34,261 nt of DNA. It comes from Pseudomonas entomophila (GTDB lineage: Bacteria; Pseudomonadota; Gammaproteobacteria; Pseudomonadales; Pseudomonadaceae). Under the pieces are notes generated by a model. That model saw only the letters and a list, made by a program, of their open reading frames with translations. It did no database searches and had not been told where the DNA came from. Shown here piece by piece: positions 24,804 to 34,172 of this stretch (position 1 is the stretch's first letter; the number at the start of each line of letters is the position of its first letter). The stretch covers positions 1 through 34,261 of the forward strand of contig NZ_JARGCS010000001.1 in NCBI RefSeq assembly GCF_029193575.1, read 5' to 3'. The position numbers and the translations under genes were made by a program.

Positions 24804-25595
24804 TCAATCGAACGCCGTCTTGAAAAACGCCTGCATGTCCTTCCAGGACTGCTCATCCGCCGCCTTGTCGTAACCGATGTCCGGCCCGCCATGCTCCCCA
24901 TGGCTCAACCGGTCGGCATCCGGGTTGGTGAAGCCATGCTTGGCCCCGGGAATGCCGACGAACTGGTAGTCGGCCCCGGCCGCGTCCATTTCCTGCTTGA
25001 ACGCCGCGACCTGCGCCGGCGTGACCATGCTGTCGGCCTCGCCATGCTCGACCAGGATCTTCGCCCGCACCACACCCGGCTTGGCCGGCGTCTGGGTGAC
25101 CAGCGCGCCATGGAAACTGACCACGCCATCGAGCTTCTCGCCCCGGCGCGCGGCGTCGAGCACCACCTTGCCGCCGAAGCAGTAGCCCACGGCGCCCAGT
25201 TGGTGCTTGTTGGTGTTCGGTTGCAGTTTCAGCAATTCGAGCCCGGCATCGAAGCGCCGCGCGGCGGCCGCTGGGTCCTTCAGCGCTGCGGCCATGAACG
25301 CCTGGGCGTCCTGGGGGTGCTCGGTGTGCTTGCCATCGCCGTACATGTCGATGGCCAGGGCGTTGTAGCCCAGCGCGGCGAGGTCGCGGGCGCGGCGCTT
25401 GGCGTAGTCGTTCAGGCCCCACCACTCATGCACCACGACCACGCCGGGGCGCTTGCCTTCGAGGGCGTCGTCGTAGGCGTAGTAGCCGATCAGCGCGGTG
25501 CCGTCGGCATCCTGGTAGCGGATCTCGCGGGTCTGTACCGCCGCCTGGGTGGCGGCGGCGCTGCACAGCAGGGCCAGGGCAAGCAAGCAACGCAT
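24804..25595 (-). CDS. Secreted dienelactone hydrolase family protein
   Basis: This 263-residue alpha/beta hydrolase starts with a signal peptide (MRCLLALALLCSAAATQA, cleavage likely after the AxA near residue 18-19), so it acts in the periplasm. The catalytic triad of the dienelactone hydrolase family is visible: C139 in GYCFGGK, D188 in HGEADSMV and H220 in GAKHGFTN. VVVVHEWWGLNDYAK is the oxyanion region. ATG 25595 is chosen over an in-frame TTG at 25601; GGAGCG lies upstream. The export signal argues against a role in cytosolic chlorocatechol breakdown; the substrate is unknown. It is divergent from oprH, across the PhoP-box region. Confidence 0.9.
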   Translation of the reverse strand: MRCLLALALLCSAAATQAAVQTREIRYQDADGTALIGYYAYDDALEGKRPGVVVVHEWWGLNDYAKRRARDLAALGYNALAIDMYGDGKHTEHPQDAQAFMAAALKDPAAAARRFDAGLELLKLQPNTNKHQLGAVGYCFGGKVVLDAARRGEKLDGVVSFHGALVTQTPAKPGVVRAKILVEHGEADSMVTPAQVAAFKQEMDAAGADYQFVGIPGAKHGFTNPDADRLSHGEHGGPDIGYDKAADEQSWKDMQAFFKTAFD

Positions 25596-25628
25596 GGTCA
25601 ACGCTCCATTTTCGCCCGTGGGCGGTTC

Positions 25629-25684
25629 GTTCAGCCGGGGTTCAGGCTGGGTTCAGCAGCGGTTCAGGGCACCTTCCCTACTCT
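25629..25684 (+). promoter_or_regulatory. Four-repeat PhoP box and oprH promoter
   Basis: GTTCAG occurs at 25629, 25640, 25651 and 25662, exactly 11 bp apart. PhoP boxes are direct hexamers GTTTA/GTTCA-like with 5-bp spacers, so this is two tandem PhoP boxes. A -10-like TACTCT at 25679-25684 follows 11 bp after the last repeat and no -35 is visible, as in PhoP-activated promoters. Confidence 0.75.
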
Positions 25685-25728
25685 AGCCCCCAGACAGCCA
25701 CAACGCATCCAACTGGAGTACCTGACGC

Positions 25729-26334
25729 ATGAAAACCATCAATACCCTGATCGCTGCCATGGCGGTTTGCGCCGCTGGCCTCACCACCGTCGCCCAAGCC
25801 GACGACACCTTCGCCAGCCTGACCTATGGCCAGACCAGCGACAAAATCCGTAAATCCGGCCTGCTGCAGCGCAACACCGAGCAGTTGAACACCGACGGCA
25901 TCATCGGCAAGGACGGCACCTGGGGCGTGCGCCTGGGGCAGATGAACGACCAGGGCCGCTACTACCTGACCTACGACAACGTCTCCGGTGACCACAGCGG
26001 CGTCAAGCTGCGCCAGGAAAACCTGCTGGGCAGCTACGATGTGTTCTTCCCGCTGGGCGACACCACCAAGGCCTTCGCCGGTGGCAGCCTGGGGGTGACC
26101 AAGCTGTCCCAGGAGTCCTCCGGTTATAGCCGCGACACCGACACCGGCTATGCGGTCGGCCTGCAGGCCGGCGTGATCCAGCAGGTCACCGACAACGCCT
26201 CGGTGGAGCTGGGCTACCGTTACCTGCGCAGCAACGCCGCCACTGAGTTGTCCGAGCACGACGGCCCGAAAATCGGCACCCTGCGCCTGACCAGCAGCGC
26301 CCAGACCTACCTGTCGGCCAACTACAAGTTCTGA
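25729..26334 (+). CDS. oprH: Outer membrane protein OprH
   Basis: This 201-residue protein is an OprH-like eight-strand outer-membrane barrel. A signal peptide spans residues ~1-24 (AMAVCAAGLTTVAQA then DDTF). Strand landmarks shared with P. aeruginosa OprH are FASLTYGQTSDKI, GTWGVRLGQ, GRYYLTYDNVSG, KLRQENLLGSYDVFFPLGD, GYAVGLQAGVIQ and VELGYRYLRSNA, with the C-terminal Phe (SANYKF) required by the barrel assembly machine. OprH coats LPS under low Mg2+ and aids resistance to polymyxins. It is the first gene of the oprH-phoP-phoQ operon and lies behind four PhoP half-sites. Confidence 0.93.
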   Translation: MKTINTLIAAMAVCAAGLTTVAQADDTFASLTYGQTSDKIRKSGLLQRNTEQLNTDGIIGKDGTWGVRLGQMNDQGRYYLTYDNVSGDHSGVKLRQENLLGSYDVFFPLGDTTKAFAGGSLGVTKLSQESSGYSRDTDTGYAVGLQAGVIQQVTDNASVELGYRYLRSNAATELSEHDGPKIGTLRLTSSAQTYLSANYKF

Positions 26335-26367
26335 GGTTGAGGGTATCCTGTGCCGCACACTGTTCCT

Positions 26368-26400
26368 GCAGGCGAGAGCCTGCCCCGCGATAGGGTCGGC
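26368..26400. repeat. REP element
   Basis: GCAGGCGAGAGCCTGCCCCG followed by CGATAGGGTCGGC is a variant copy between oprH and phoP; it may lower read-through or set oprH mRNA stability. Confidence 0.6.
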
Positions 26401-26427
26401 ACAGGCACCGCAGATAAGGAGAACCGC

Positions 26428-27105
26428 ATGAAATTGCTGGTGGTCGAGGACGAGGCGCTGCTGCGTCATCACCTGTACACGCGCCTAGGCGAGAGCGGGC
26501 ACGTGGTCGAGGCGGTGGCCAATGCCGAAGAAGCGCTTTACCAGGCCGAACAGTACAACCACGACCTCGCAGTGATCGACCTGGGCCTGCCCGGCATGAG
26601 TGGCCTGGACCTGATCCGCCAATTGCGCAGCCAAGGCAAGACCTTCCCGATCCTGATCCTCACCGCGCGTGGCAACTGGCAGGACAAGGTCGAAGGCCTG
26701 GCCGCCGGCGCCGACGACTACGTGGTCAAACCTTTCCAGTTCGAAGAACTCGAAGCTCGCCTCAACGCCTTGCTGCGCCGCTCCAGCGGCTTCACCCAGT
26801 CGACCATCGCCGCCGGGCCGCTGGTGCTGGACCTCAACCGCAAGCAGGCGACCCTCGACGAGCAACCCCTGGCGTTGACCGCCTACGAATACCGCATCCT
26901 CGAATACCTCATGCGTCATCACCAGCAGGTGGTGGCCAAAGAGCGCCTGATGGAGCAACTGTACCCGGATGACGACGAGCGCGACCCGAACGTCATCGAA
27001 GTGCTGGTCGGCCGTCTGCGTCGCAAGCTCGAGGGCGACACTGGCTTCAAGCCGATCGACACCGTGCGCGGCCTCGGCTACCTGTTCACCGAGCGCTGCC
27101 GATGA
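26428..27105 (+). CDS. phoP: Two-component response regulator PhoP
   Basis: This 225-residue OmpR-type regulator activates genes for low-Mg2+ growth and antimicrobial peptide resistance. The receiver domain (~1-115) has the acidic pair in VVEDEALL, phosphorylated D51 (VIDLGLPGMSG) and Lys in VVKPF. The winged helix (~130-223) contains LTAYEYRILEYLMRHHQQVV and the recognition helix region PNVIEVLVGRLRRKLEG. The sequence fits PhoP of pseudomonads and the operon order confirms it. AAGGAG lies six bases before ATG 26428. Its TGA overlaps the phoQ ATG by four bases. Confidence 0.94.
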   Translation: MKLLVVEDEALLRHHLYTRLGESGHVVEAVANAEEALYQAEQYNHDLAVIDLGLPGMSGLDLIRQLRSQGKTFPILILTARGNWQDKVEGLAAGADDYVVKPFQFEELEARLNALLRRSSGFTQSTIAAGPLVLDLNRKQATLDEQPLALTAYEYRILEYLMRHHQQVVAKERLMEQLYPDDDERDPNVIEVLVGRLRRKLEGDTGFKPIDTVRGLGYLFTERCR

Positions 27106-28448
27106 TCCGCTCGCTGCGCCTGCGCCTGATGCTCGCTGCAGCGGTGCTGGCGCTGCTGTTCATGCTGGCGCTGCTGCCGGCGTTGCAGAAGGCCTTCAGC
27201 CTGGCCTTGCAGGAGTCGATCGAGCAGCGCCTGGCCTCGGATGTCACCACGCTGATCTCCGCCGCGCGCATCGAGCGCGGCCAGTTGCAGATGCCGGCGT
27301 TGCTGCCGGACGAGCGCTACAACCTGCCCAACACCGGCCTGCTCGGCTATATCTTCGACCGCCAGGGCACGCTGGTCTGGCGTTCGCGCGCCACCAACAC
27401 GCAGAACATCAACTACCAGCCGCGCTATGACGGGCGCGGCAACGAGTTCGCCCGTACCCGTCAGGACGATGGTGAGGAATTCTTCGTCTACGACGTCGAG
27501 GTCAAGCTGCTCGGCGGCAAGAGCGCGGCGTACAGCATCGTCGCCCTGCAACCGGTGCGCGAATACCAGCACACCCTCGATGGCTTGCGCGAGAAGCTCT
27601 ACCTGGGCTTCGGCGCGGCCTTGCTGGCCTTGCTGATGCTGCTCTGGGCCGGCCTGACGTGGGGCCTGCGCTCGCTGCGCCGGCTGAGCCTGGAGCTGGA
27701 CGAAGTGGAGGCTGGCGCGCGTGACGGCCTGAGCCGCGAGCACCCGCGCGAACTGCTGCGCCTGACCGGCTCGCTGAACCGCCTGCTGCACAGCGAGCGT
27801 GAGCAGCGCCAGCGCTACCGTGACTCGCTCGACGACCTGGCGCACAGCCTCAAGACCCCCCTGGCGGTATTGCAGGGGGTGGGCGAGAGCATGGGCCAGG
27901 GCAATGGCGAGCGGGAGCAGGCGCGGGTGCTGCAAAGCCAGATCGAGCGCATGAGCCAGCAGATCGACTACCAACTGCAACGCGCCAGCCTGCGCAAAAG
28001 TGGCCTGGTGCGCCACCAGGTGCAGTTGCGACCGTTGCTCGACAGCCTGTGCAGCACTCTGGGCAAGGTCTACCGCGACAAGCGCGTCGCTGTCAGCCTG
28101 CAGGTACCGCCCCAGGCCCGGGTGCCGATGGAGGAGGGCGCGCTGCTGGAGTTGCTCGGCAACCTGCTGGAGAACGCCTACCGCCTGTGCCTGGGCGAGG
28201 TGCGGGTGAGCCTGGAGGAGGCGGCGGGGCAGCAGGTGCTGTGCGTGGAGGACGACGGCCCCGGCGTACCGGCCGGCCAGCGCGAGCGCATTCTGCAGCG
28301 TGGTGAGCGGCTCGATCGCCAGCACCCGGGGCAGGGCATCGGGCTGGCGGTGGTCAAGGACATCATCGACAGCTATGACGCGCAATTGAGCCTGGGGGAT
28401 TCGCCATTGGGCGGCGCGGCTTTCAGGATCGTTTTTCGCCTGGACTGA
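27102..28448 (+). CDS. phoQ: Sensor histidine kinase PhoQ
   Basis: This 448-residue membrane kinase senses divalent cations and cationic peptides and phosphorylates PhoP. TM1 is at ~6-28 and TM2 at ~166-190, with a PAS-like periplasmic domain of ~135 residues between them that includes an acidic segment (RQDDGEEFFVYDVEV) likely to lie near the membrane. A HAMP linker follows. The H-box has H248 (DDLAHSLKTPLAVLQ), then N-box (LLGNLLENAYRLC), G1 (VEDDGPGVPAG) and G2 (GQGIGLAVV). The start overlaps the phoP stop (ATGA). Confidence 0.93.
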   Translation: MIRSLRLRLMLAAAVLALLFMLALLPALQKAFSLALQESIEQRLASDVTTLISAARIERGQLQMPALLPDERYNLPNTGLLGYIFDRQGTLVWRSRATNTQNINYQPRYDGRGNEFARTRQDDGEEFFVYDVEVKLLGGKSAAYSIVALQPVREYQHTLDGLREKLYLGFGAALLALLMLLWAGLTWGLRSLRRLSLELDEVEAGARDGLSREHPRELLRLTGSLNRLLHSEREQRQRYRDSLDDLAHSLKTPLAVLQGVGESMGQGNGEREQARVLQSQIERMSQQIDYQLQRASLRKSGLVRHQVQLRPLLDSLCSTLGKVYRDKRVAVSLQVPPQARVPMEEGALLELLGNLLENAYRLCLGEVRVSLEEAAGQQVLCVEDDGPGVPAGQRERILQRGERLDRQHPGQGIGLAVVKDIIDSYDAQLSLGDSPLGGAAFRIVFRLD

Positions 28449-28449
28449 C

Positions 28450-28508
28450 GCCATCGCGGGGCAAGCCCGCTCCTCATAGGTAGCCCGCCGCTCTCAGAGG
28501 GCGGGCTG
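28450..28508. repeat. REP element and adjacent hairpin after phoQ
   Basis: CCATCGCGGGGCAAGCCCGC at 28451-28470 is a REP copy. AGCCCGCC and GGCGGGCT at 28482-28507 form a second hairpin without a T-run. Together they may end or protect the oprH-phoP-phoQ transcript. Confidence 0.65.
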
Positions 28509-28543
28509 CCTGTAGCGGCCGCGATGATTACTCCCGCCGCCCA

Positions 28544-28598
28544 GGCGGATTCCCGCCAACCCCTCCGTTCCATTTCCGCCAGCGGGCGGAAACCCGCC
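28544..28598. promoter_or_regulatory. Candidate enhancer sites for dctA
   Basis: GGCGGATTCCCGCC (28544-28557) and GGCGGAAACCCGCC (28585-28598) are two GGCGG-N4-CCGCC dyads. TTTCCGCC-N4-GGCGGAAA (28573-28592) overlaps the second. They lie 80-135 bp upstream of a sigma-54 promoter, where a DctD-type activator would bind. Confidence 0.5.
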
Positions 28599-28677
28599 AA
28601 CCTCAGCTTCGAACCCTGCCCCGTCGTCGAGCACGAAACCCCCGTAAATAGGGCTCTTGCACCCATTCTGGGCATTT

Positions 28678-28693
28678 TGGCATTGCACTTGCT
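28678..28693 (+). promoter_or_regulatory. Sigma-54 promoter of dctA
   Basis: TGGCATTGCACTTGCT matches the RpoN consensus with GG at -24 and GC at -12 in exact spacing. The leader to the dctA ATG is ~118 nt and contains a small CCCTCC/GGAGGG hairpin. Confidence 0.7.
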
Positions 28694-28770
28694 AAATGAC
28701 TGGCAGAGACCTGCCTCGCGCAGCTCGAACACAACAAATCCCTCCAGGTGCAGGAGGGTTCGCGCGTTAG

Positions 28771-30147
<1,377 letters not shown>

Positions 30148-30161
30148 TCGTGCAGTGAATG

Positions 30162-30194
30162 AAAAAAGGCGACCTTCGGGTCGCCTTTTTTATT
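30162..30194. terminator. dctA terminator
   Basis: AAAAAAGGCGACC and GGTCGCCTTTTTT form a stem with loop TTCG and A/T tracts on both sides, so it can act in both directions. It lies 15 bp after the dctA stop. Confidence 0.9.
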
Positions 30195-30208
30195 TGCCTT
30201 TGCCCCCT

Positions 30209-30240
30209 TGTCGGAGTGGGCTTGCCCCTCGATGGCGTCG
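30209..30240. repeat. REP element
   Basis: GTCGGAGTGGGCTTGCCCCT with the following CGATGGCGTC is a diverged copy downstream of dctA and before the convergent SprT-like gene. Confidence 0.55.
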
Positions 30241-30264
30241 AATCGGTCAATAGGGCAGTGGTGC

Positions 30265-30759
30265 CTATTCGACGCGGGTCTCGCCGCTGTAGACCAATAT
30301 CTCCCGACACCGCCGGCACAGGTAGCGCCGCCCCTGGCGCACCAGCTTGTGCCGTTGCGCGGTGAACGGGAAATCACTCTCCGGGCACGGGCAGCGGTAG
30401 ATGTAGCGCGTCACCACGCGCCGCTGCACTTCGTAGTTGTGGCAGCGGTTGGGCGGCAGTTCGTACACCCCGCGCATGATCAACTGCCACTCCTCGCCAT
30501 GGGCCTGGATGCGGTCGCCGAACAGTTGGTGGGCAATCAGGTGCGCCACCTCGTGGGCCACGGTCTGGCGCAGGAAGTCTTCCTGGTTCTCGCGGTACAG
30601 CTGCAGGTTGAAGCGCAGCAGGTTCTCGTGCAGGTGCGCGACGCCGGCTTTCTGGCCGCGCAGCTTGAAGCTGACTTCCGGCCGCGGGAAGGGGCGTTTG
30701 AAGAAGGTTTCGGCTTGCTGGTAACAGGTTTCGACGCGTTGTCTGAGCAGCTCGGGCAT
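30265..30759 (-). CDS. SprT-like zinc metalloprotease family protein
   Basis: This 164-residue protein belongs to the SprT family, related to the human Spartan DNA-protein crosslink protease. The zinc protease motif is H69-E70-V-A-H73 (TVAHEVAHLIAH) with a third ligand H87 in AHGEEW. A C-terminal zinc ribbon is formed by YRCPCP near 121-125 and CRRCR near 150, as in bacterial SprT. Whether it repairs DNA-protein crosslinks in bacteria is inference. GGAG lies about 12 bases before ATG 30759, a slightly long spacing. It is read after a Yip1-family gene on the same strand, with a hairpin between them. Confidence 0.92.
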   Translation of the reverse strand: MPELLRQRVETCYQQAETFFKRPFPRPEVSFKLRGQKAGVAHLHENLLRFNLQLYRENQEDFLRQTVAHEVAHLIAHQLFGDRIQAHGEEWQLIMRGVYELPPNRCHNYEVQRRVVTRYIYRCPCPESDFPFTAQRHKLVRQGRRYLCRRCREILVYSGETRVE

Positions 30760-30835
30760 GGCGGGGCGGGTCTCCTTGCCGTCGCATTATGCCGCAAGCA
30801 CCCCCCGCCTGCCGAGCCGTCGGTCAGCGTGCAGT

Positions 30836-30860
30836 CAAAGGCCGCCTCGCGGCGGCCCCT
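30836..30860 (-). terminator. Probable terminator between Yip1-family and SprT genes
   Basis: On the minus strand GGCCGCC-GCGA-GGCGGCC forms a stable stem followed by only three Ts (TTTGACT), so termination may be partial. Confidence 0.5.
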
Positions 30861-30888
30861 GGCTTTGATGCCCCAGTGTTGGTTGGAT

Positions 30889-31488
30889 CTAGTTGGTATA
30901 CACAGGCCCCACGCCCAGGCCCCAGATGATCACGGTGGCAGCCATGATCGCCACCAGCACCACCAGGCCCACCGCCAGCACGGAGCTGGAGAACAGGAAG
31001 CCTTCGTCGGTGGGGATGTTCATGAAGGTCGGCAGGCCGACATACAGCAGGTAGACCGTGTAGCAAATCGCCGCCGTGCCGATCAGCATGCCCAGCCACA
31101 GGTGCGGGTAGAGCGCCGCCAGGCCGCCGAGGAACAGCGGGGTGGCGGTGTAGGTGGCGAAGGCGATGCACTGCGCCATGCTCGGGTTGGCGTCGTAAGT
31201 GCGCGCCATCCAGTGGATGAAGGCGCCCATCACCGCCACCCCGGCGAGCATCGCCAGGTACGACATGATGCTCATCCATAGCGCGCTTTCCATGGTCAGC
31301 ATGACCGCGGGCCGGTCGCCGATCACCCAACCGACCTGCGTGGTGCCGATGAACGCCGAGACAGCCGGGATCGCCGCGAGAATCAAGGTGTGCGTCAGGT
31401 ACATGTGGCTGATGCTTTCGTCCTCGCCACGAATCTCCTTCCACTCCTGGTCCGGATGGGTAAACAGCCCCAGAACGTGATGGATCAT
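30889..31488 (-). CDS. Yip1 family integral membrane protein
   Basis: This 199-residue protein has a Yip1 domain: MIHHVLGLFTHPDQEWKEI at the start (typical of the bacterial group), then five predicted helices, among them LILAAIPAVSAFIGTTQVG, SIMSYLAMLAGVAVMGAFIHW, LGGLAALYPHLWLGMLIGTA and VLAVGLVVLVAIMAATVIIW. The motif YDANPSMAQCIAFATYTATPLFLGG between helices is a family hallmark. Function in bacteria is unknown. AGGAGTG lies five bases before ATG 31488; a longer frame to 31557 has no support. Confidence 0.88.
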   Translation of the reverse strand: MIHHVLGLFTHPDQEWKEIRGEDESISHMYLTHTLILAAIPAVSAFIGTTQVGWVIGDRPAVMLTMESALWMSIMSYLAMLAGVAVMGAFIHWMARTYDANPSMAQCIAFATYTATPLFLGGLAALYPHLWLGMLIGTAAICYTVYLLYVGLPTFMNIPTDEGFLFSSSVLAVGLVVLVAIMAATVIIWGLGVGPVYTN

Positions 31489-31740
31489 GCCGGTCACTCC
31501 TATCGTCGTTGCCAAACGCCCCCCCAGTGGAGCGCCTGTGGCCCGAGGCCAGGACACCGATCAAGCGGTAATATGGCCTTATGTCGCAGTATAGGAAGCC
31601 GATCCCGGCACAAAGGCTGCTTTTTAGAGCAAATCGCGCTGTCAGGCGCGGCCTTGATTCTTTATCGGAATGGCCTACGCCCGGGCTCGGTTTGTGCGTA
31701 AAATAGCCGGCTTTTGTCACACCTCGCGGATCCAAGCGCT

Positions 31741-32565
31741 ATGGGCACCCTCTCGGTCAACCAGAACAAACTGCAAAAACGCCTGCGCCGCCTCGCCGGC
31801 GAGGCCATCACCGACTACAACATGATCGAGGATGGCGACAAGGTCATGGTCTGCCTGTCCGGCGGCAAGGACAGCTACACCATGCTCGATGTTCTGCTGC
31901 ACCTGCAGAAGGTGGCGCCAATTTCCTTCGAGATCGTCGCGGTGAACATGGACCAGAAGCAGCCGGGCTTTCCCGAGCATGTGCTGCCGGCCTACCTGAA
32001 GGCCCTGGGTGTCGAGTACCACATCGTCGAGAAAGACACCTACTCGGTGGTCAAGGAGCTGATCCCCGAGGGCAAGACCACCTGCTCGCTGTGCTCGCGC
32101 CTGCGCCGCGGCACGCTGTACACCTTCGCCGACGAGATCGGCGCGACCAAGATGGCCCTGGGGCATCATCGCGACGACATCGTCGAGACCTTCTTCCTCA
32201 ACATGTTCTTCAACGGCGCGCTCAAGGGCATGCCGCCGAAGCTGCGCGCCGACGATGGCCGCAACGTGGTGATCCGCCCACTGGCCTACTGCAGCGAGAA
32301 AGACATCCAGGCCTACTCGGACATGAAGGAATTCCCGATCATCCCGTGCAACCTGTGCGGCTCGCAGGAAAACCTGCAGCGCCAGGTGGTCAAGGACATG
32401 CTGGTGGAGTGGGAGCGCAAGCACCCGGGCCGCACCGAGAGCATCTTCCGCGCCCTGCAGAACGTGGCGCCGTCGCAGCTGGCCGACCGCAACCTGTTTG
32501 ACTTCACCAGCCTGAAGATCGACGAAAGCGCCACGCCGCGTTTCCTCGACGTGCTGAACATCTGA
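31741..32565 (+). CDS. ttcA: tRNA 2-thiocytidine(32) synthetase TtcA
   Basis: This 274-residue enzyme puts sulfur on C32 of some tRNAs. The ATP pyrophosphatase PP-loop is SGGKDS at 40-45. Two CxxC pairs, C115/C118 ([11 protein letters not shown]) and C203/C206 ([13 protein letters not shown]), are the [4Fe-4S]-binding and sulfur-relay Cys known from the family. [16 protein letters not shown] is the second signature. ATG 31741 is chosen over 31714, which lacks conserved sequence; no strong ribosome site is visible. The next gene follows after three bases. Confidence 0.95.
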   Translation: MGTLSVNQNKLQKRLRRLAGEAITDYNMIEDGDKVMVCLSGGKDSYTMLDVLLHLQKVAPISFEIVAVNMDQKQPGFPEHVLPAYLKALGVEYHIVEKDTYSVVKELIPEGKTTCSLCSRLRRGTLYTFADEIGATKMALGHHRDDIVETFFLNMFFNGALKGMPPKLRADDGRNVVIRPLAYCSEKDIQAYSDMKEFPIIPCNLCGSQENLQRQVVKDMLVEWERKHPGRTESIFRALQNVAPSQLADRNLFDFTSLKIDESATPRFLDVLNI

Positions 32566-32568
32566 CCC

Positions 32569-33072
32569 ATGCGCGACTACCAGTGGCTGCACGCGTTCTG
32601 CCTGAACCGCTTCGGCTCGGCCCAGGCCCTGGAGGCCTTCCTGCCGCAGCCGAAGTCGGCCGCGCAGCTGCGTGCCATCCCCGATGACCGCTACCTGTCG
32701 ACCCTGGCCCTGCGGGTGTTCCGCGCCGGGCTCAAGCACAGCCTGGTGGACGCCAAGTGGCCGGCATTCGAGCAGGTGTTCTTCGGCTTCGATCCGGAGA
32801 AGGTGGTGCTGATGGGCGCCGAGCACCTTGAGCGGTTGATGCACGACGAGCGCATCATCCGCCACTTGGGCAAGCTCAAGAGCGTGCCGCGCAATGCGCA
32901 GATGGTGCTCGACGTGCAGAAGGAAAAGGGCAGTTTCGGCGCGCTGATCGCCGACTGGCCGGTAACCGACATCGTCGGCTTGTGGAAGTACCTGGCCAAG
33001 CACGGCCACCAGCTGGGCGGGTTATCGGCGCCGCGGTTCCTGCGGATGGTCGGCAAGGAGTTATCCGCCTAG
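32569..33072 (+). CDS. Tag-like (3-methyladenine DNA glycosylase I superfamily) protein
   Basis: This 167-residue protein aligns over its length with E. coli Tag: LRVFRAGLKHSLVDAKWPAF equals the Tag helix with the active site, and IIRHLGKLKSVPRNAQMVL equals the Tag IIRHRGKIQAIIGNARAYL segment. Key residues differ, however: the Tag base-binding Glu38 and Trp46 correspond to R49 and H57 here, and all four Tag zinc ligands (two Cys, two His) are absent. So fold and ancestry are clear, but 3-methyladenine excision is doubtful. It follows ttcA after three bases and is probably co-transcribed. An IS5-type element begins directly after its TAG stop codon. Confidence 0.85.
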   Translation: MRDYQWLHAFCLNRFGSAQALEAFLPQPKSAAQLRAIPDDRYLSTLALRVFRAGLKHSLVDAKWPAFEQVFFGFDPEKVVLMGAEHLERLMHDERIIRHLGKLKSVPRNAQMVLDVQKEKGSFGALIADWPVTDIVGLWKYLAKHGHQLGGLSAPRFLRMVGKELSA

Positions 33073-33155
33073 GGATGCTCCGAACAAGTCACCAGATATC
33101 CGCTCCCTGATCGCAGACAGCGTCGGTTCAGCCGGTTTTTCAGCCGCGCATTACA

Positions 33156-33184
33156 CAAAAAACCAGAGACGCCTCTGGTTTTTC
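33156..33184. terminator. Bidirectional terminator at the left end of the IS5 element
   Basis: ACCAGAG and CTCTGGT (33162-33168 and 33173-33179) form a stem around a 4-nt loop, with A- and T-runs outside. It stops the transposase mRNA and also transcripts entering from the Tag-like gene. Confidence 0.85.
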
Positions 33185-33188
33185 TGCA

Positions 33189-34172
33189 TCACAGACGCAC
33201 CTCTCCCGTCACGCTCAATAGTTGCCGCCGGGCCATCCACAGATTCGACAACGCAAAGAGCGTGGTCAGTTGCGCCGTGTTCTTGGCCAACCCGCGGAAA
33301 CGAGTTTTCACGTAACCGAACTGCCGCTTGATGACGCGAAATGGGTGTTCGACCTTGGCCCTTGCCTGGGCTTTGACCTTTTCAATCCTGCGCCTGGCCT
33401 TGTACAGGGCGCTGCGCTTACTCAATTTCTTGTAAGTACTGCGGCGTGCTGCGATCTGCCAGATCACCTGCCGACCGTCATGTTCAGGCCGCTTCTCTAC
33501 GCCGGTGTAACCCGCATCAGCACAGACAACATTCTCGTCACCATGCAGCAGATGGGCAACTTCCGTCACGTCAGCCACGTTGGCGGCGGTGCCATGGACA
33601 TGATGTACCAGACCCGATTCAGCATCGGCTCCGATATGCGCTTTCATGCCGAAGAAGTACTGGTTTCCCTTCTTCGTCTGGTGCATTTCCGGATCGCGTT
33701 TGCCCTCCTTGTTCTTGGTCGAACTGGGCGCGTGGATGATCGTGGCATCGACGATTGTGCCCTGGCGCAGCGACAAGCCTTTGTCTCGCAGGTAGGCGTT
33801 GATGGTTTCCAGGATGCCTGCCGCCAACTGGTGCTTCTCCAGCAGGTGCCGGAAATTCATGATCGTCGTGTCTTCGGGGATTGGAGCGCTGAGCGTCAGT
33901 CGAGCAAACTGGCGCATCGAAGTGATCTCGTACAGCGCTTCTTCCATAGCCGGGTCACTCAGTGAAAACCAGTTTTGCAGTAGATGAATGCGCAGCATGG
34001 TTTCCAATGGATAGGGTTTGCGACCGCCACCTGCCTTTGGGTAATGCGGTTCGATCAACGCGACCAGTCCGCTCCACGGCACGACCTGTTCCATCTCGGC
34101 CAGGAAACGCTCACGACGGGTTTGCTTGCGCTTACCGGCGTATTCGAAATCGGAAAAGCTCATCTGACTCAT
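33189..34172 (-). CDS. IS5-family transposase
   Basis: This 327-residue DDE transposase moves the surrounding IS5-family element. The N-terminal domain has the IS5 segment RKPYPLETMLRIHLLQNWF and SLSDPAMEEALYEITSMRQF. Catalytic residues are the first Asp in GTIVDATIIHAPSSTKN, the second in VVCADAGYTGVEKRPE and the Glu in the Y-x2-R-x3-E-type region around RRRIEKVKAQARAKVEHPF. Length and motifs suggest an intact protein. Start is the ATG at 34172; an internal ATG three codons later is possible. No ribosome site is seen, as is common for transposases. Confidence 0.92.
   Translation of the reverse strand: MSQMSFSDFEYAGKRKQTRRERFLAEMEQVVPWSGLVALIEPHYPKAGGGRKPYPLETMLRIHLLQNWFSLSDPAMEEALYEITSMRQFARLTLSAPIPEDTTIMNFRHLLEKHQLAAGILETINAYLRDKGLSLRQGTIVDATIIHAPSSTKNKEGKRDPEMHQTKKGNQYFFGMKAHIGADAESGLVHHVHGTAANVADVTEVAHLLHGDENVVCADAGYTGVEKRPEHDGRQVIWQIAARRSTYKKLSKRSALYKARRRIEKVKAQARAKVEHPFRVIKRQFGYVKTRFRGLAKNTAQLTTLFALSNLWMARRQLLSVTGEVRL

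Noticed and set aside
25629..25667. Four evenly spaced repeats as a mini CRISPR array
   Set aside because: Unit length is 11 bp with 6-bp repeats, far below CRISPR dimensions; the spacing and place before oprH fit PhoP half-sites.
31489..31740. Promoter call for ttcA
   Set aside because: TAAAAT at 31699-31704 resembles a -10, but no -35 stands at 16-18 bp, so no promoter was listed.
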